This document shows positions 5,003-5,412 of a stretch of DNA of 5,412 nucleotides, in pieces; within the stretch, counting starts at the first letter, position 1; every line of letters begins with the position of its first letter. Source of the stretch: Burkholderiales bacterium RIFCSPHIGHO2_12_FULL_61_11 (GTDB lineage Bacteria; Pseudomonadota; Gammaproteobacteria; Burkholderiales; Burkholderiaceae_C). The translations under genes and the position numbers were made by a program. The stretch is taken from positions 1 to 5,412 of the forward strand of contig MERZ01000398.1 in the NCBI GenBank assembly GCA_001770785.1, in the 5' to 3' direction. Under the pieces are notes generated by a model, which was not told the origin of the DNA, searched no databases, and saw only the letters and a program-made list of their open reading frames with translations.

Positions 5003-5412
5003 ATGCCCCAAGATTTCCTCATTGAGAGTCCATCGGCGGCCCAAAGCCCGTCCGACCGAGCCGCGCCGCGGCCCCTGCAGCCGGGCGGCAGCCTGCTGGC
5101 ATTGGCCGAGCGCACGGCAAACATCGGCAGCTGGTCAATCAATCTGCCAGGCAAGCGGCTGAGGCATTCCAACGAGTTCGCAGCCATCCTTGGGGTGACT
5201 GCGGGCACCTTGATGACACTGGACGAAATGCTGGCCCGGTACACACCGGAGTGGCGCGAAAGCATTGGCGCATTGATGCAGGACTGCGGCCAGACCGGCA
5301 CCCCCTTCGACGAGGAAATGCAGGTGGTCGTGCCAGGCAAAGTCAGCAAGTGGGTGCGCACCGTCGGCGAGGTCGTGCGCGACGAGCGCGGCCGGATCAT
5401 TCGCATGCAGGG
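5003..5412 (+). CDS. PAS-domain signalling protein, N-terminal part (partial at right edge)
   Basis: The frame is open from ATG 5003 to the window end, 136 complete codons. After a short Pro/Ser/Ala-rich tail (1-30) comes a PAS fold: AERTANIGSWSINL (35-48) with the typical GxW start, then HSNEFAAILGV (55-65), a helical middle, and KWVRTVGEVVRDERGRII (116-133), the usual final strands of a PAS/PAC unit. No N-terminal membrane segment is seen, so this part is probably cytoplasmic. The output domain is outside the window; a histidine kinase or a GGDEF/EAL cyclic-di-GMP enzyme are the common partners. The start is uncertain: no Shine-Dalgarno precedes 5003, and an in-frame ATG at 4892 has only a weak AGGT before it. 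The codons between 4892 and 5002 are unusual (AGG, CGA, CCA), so 5003 is preferred. It is divergent from the secretion operon. Confidence 0.8.
   Translation, partial: MPQDFLIESPSAAQSPSDRAAPRPLQPGGSLLALAERTANIGSWSINLPGKRLRHSNEFAAILGVTAGTLMTLDEMLARYTPEWRESIGALMQDCGQTGTPFDEEMQVVVPGKVSKWVRTVGEVVRDERGRIIRMQ

Noticed and set aside
4882..5406. Minus-strand open frame of 174 codons opposite the PAS gene
   Set aside because: The plus-strand frame encodes a clear PAS domain, so this is its shadow.

Overview
The window is GC-rich and densely coded, except for two more AT-rich intergenic patches at about 4157-4349 and 4659-5002. Codon use, the HlyD and ABC transporter subtypes and the gene layout suggest a betaproteobacterium, probably Burkholderiales and perhaps Comamonadaceae. 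That placement is an inference from protein style, not a database match.

The left three quarters is one leftward operon on the minus strand, read from right to left. It starts with a 723-residue type I secretion permease/ATPase of the LapB/LssB kind (4156-1985). Next comes its 472-residue HlyD/LapC-type periplasmic adaptor (1988-570). Last is the N-terminal part of a LuxR-type response regulator (573 to the left edge). Both junctions are 4-bp ATGA overlaps, so the two membrane components and the regulator are probably translated in a coupled way. The inner-membrane part of a type I secretion channel is therefore complete here. The outer-membrane TolC-type partner and the secreted substrate, in such systems usually a large repeat adhesin or RTX protein, are not in the window. 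The ABC protein has a C39-like N-terminal domain without the peptidase cysteine or histidine. This fits export of an uncleaved substrate with a C-terminal signal.

To the right, also on the minus strand, is a 102-residue protein with an RRM-like pattern (4658-4350) and a good ribosome binding site. It is separated from the secretion operon by 193 bp. That gap holds a possible promoter, a perfect 12-bp palindrome at the predicted transcription start, and two direct repeats of 8 bp spaced exactly 10 bp apart. At the right edge a plus-strand gene begins (5003 to the end) whose visible part is a PAS sensory domain. A 344-bp divergent intergenic region precedes it and carries a strong two-step hairpin (4813-4858) flanked by two weaker ones.

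Two things deserve attention beyond the standard annotation. Bases 1-60 and 61-120 are identical, which duplicates 20 codons in frame at the start of the regulator's DNA-binding domain. The unit matches one 60-base row of the listing exactly, so an assembly or formatting artefact must be excluded first. The regulator's receiver domain also appears to lack the phospho-acceptor aspartate. I see no transfer RNA, ribosomal RNA, CRISPR array or insertion sequence, and no clear case for a wholly new system. The most open questions are the structured leader and the palindromic sites in the intergenic regions.
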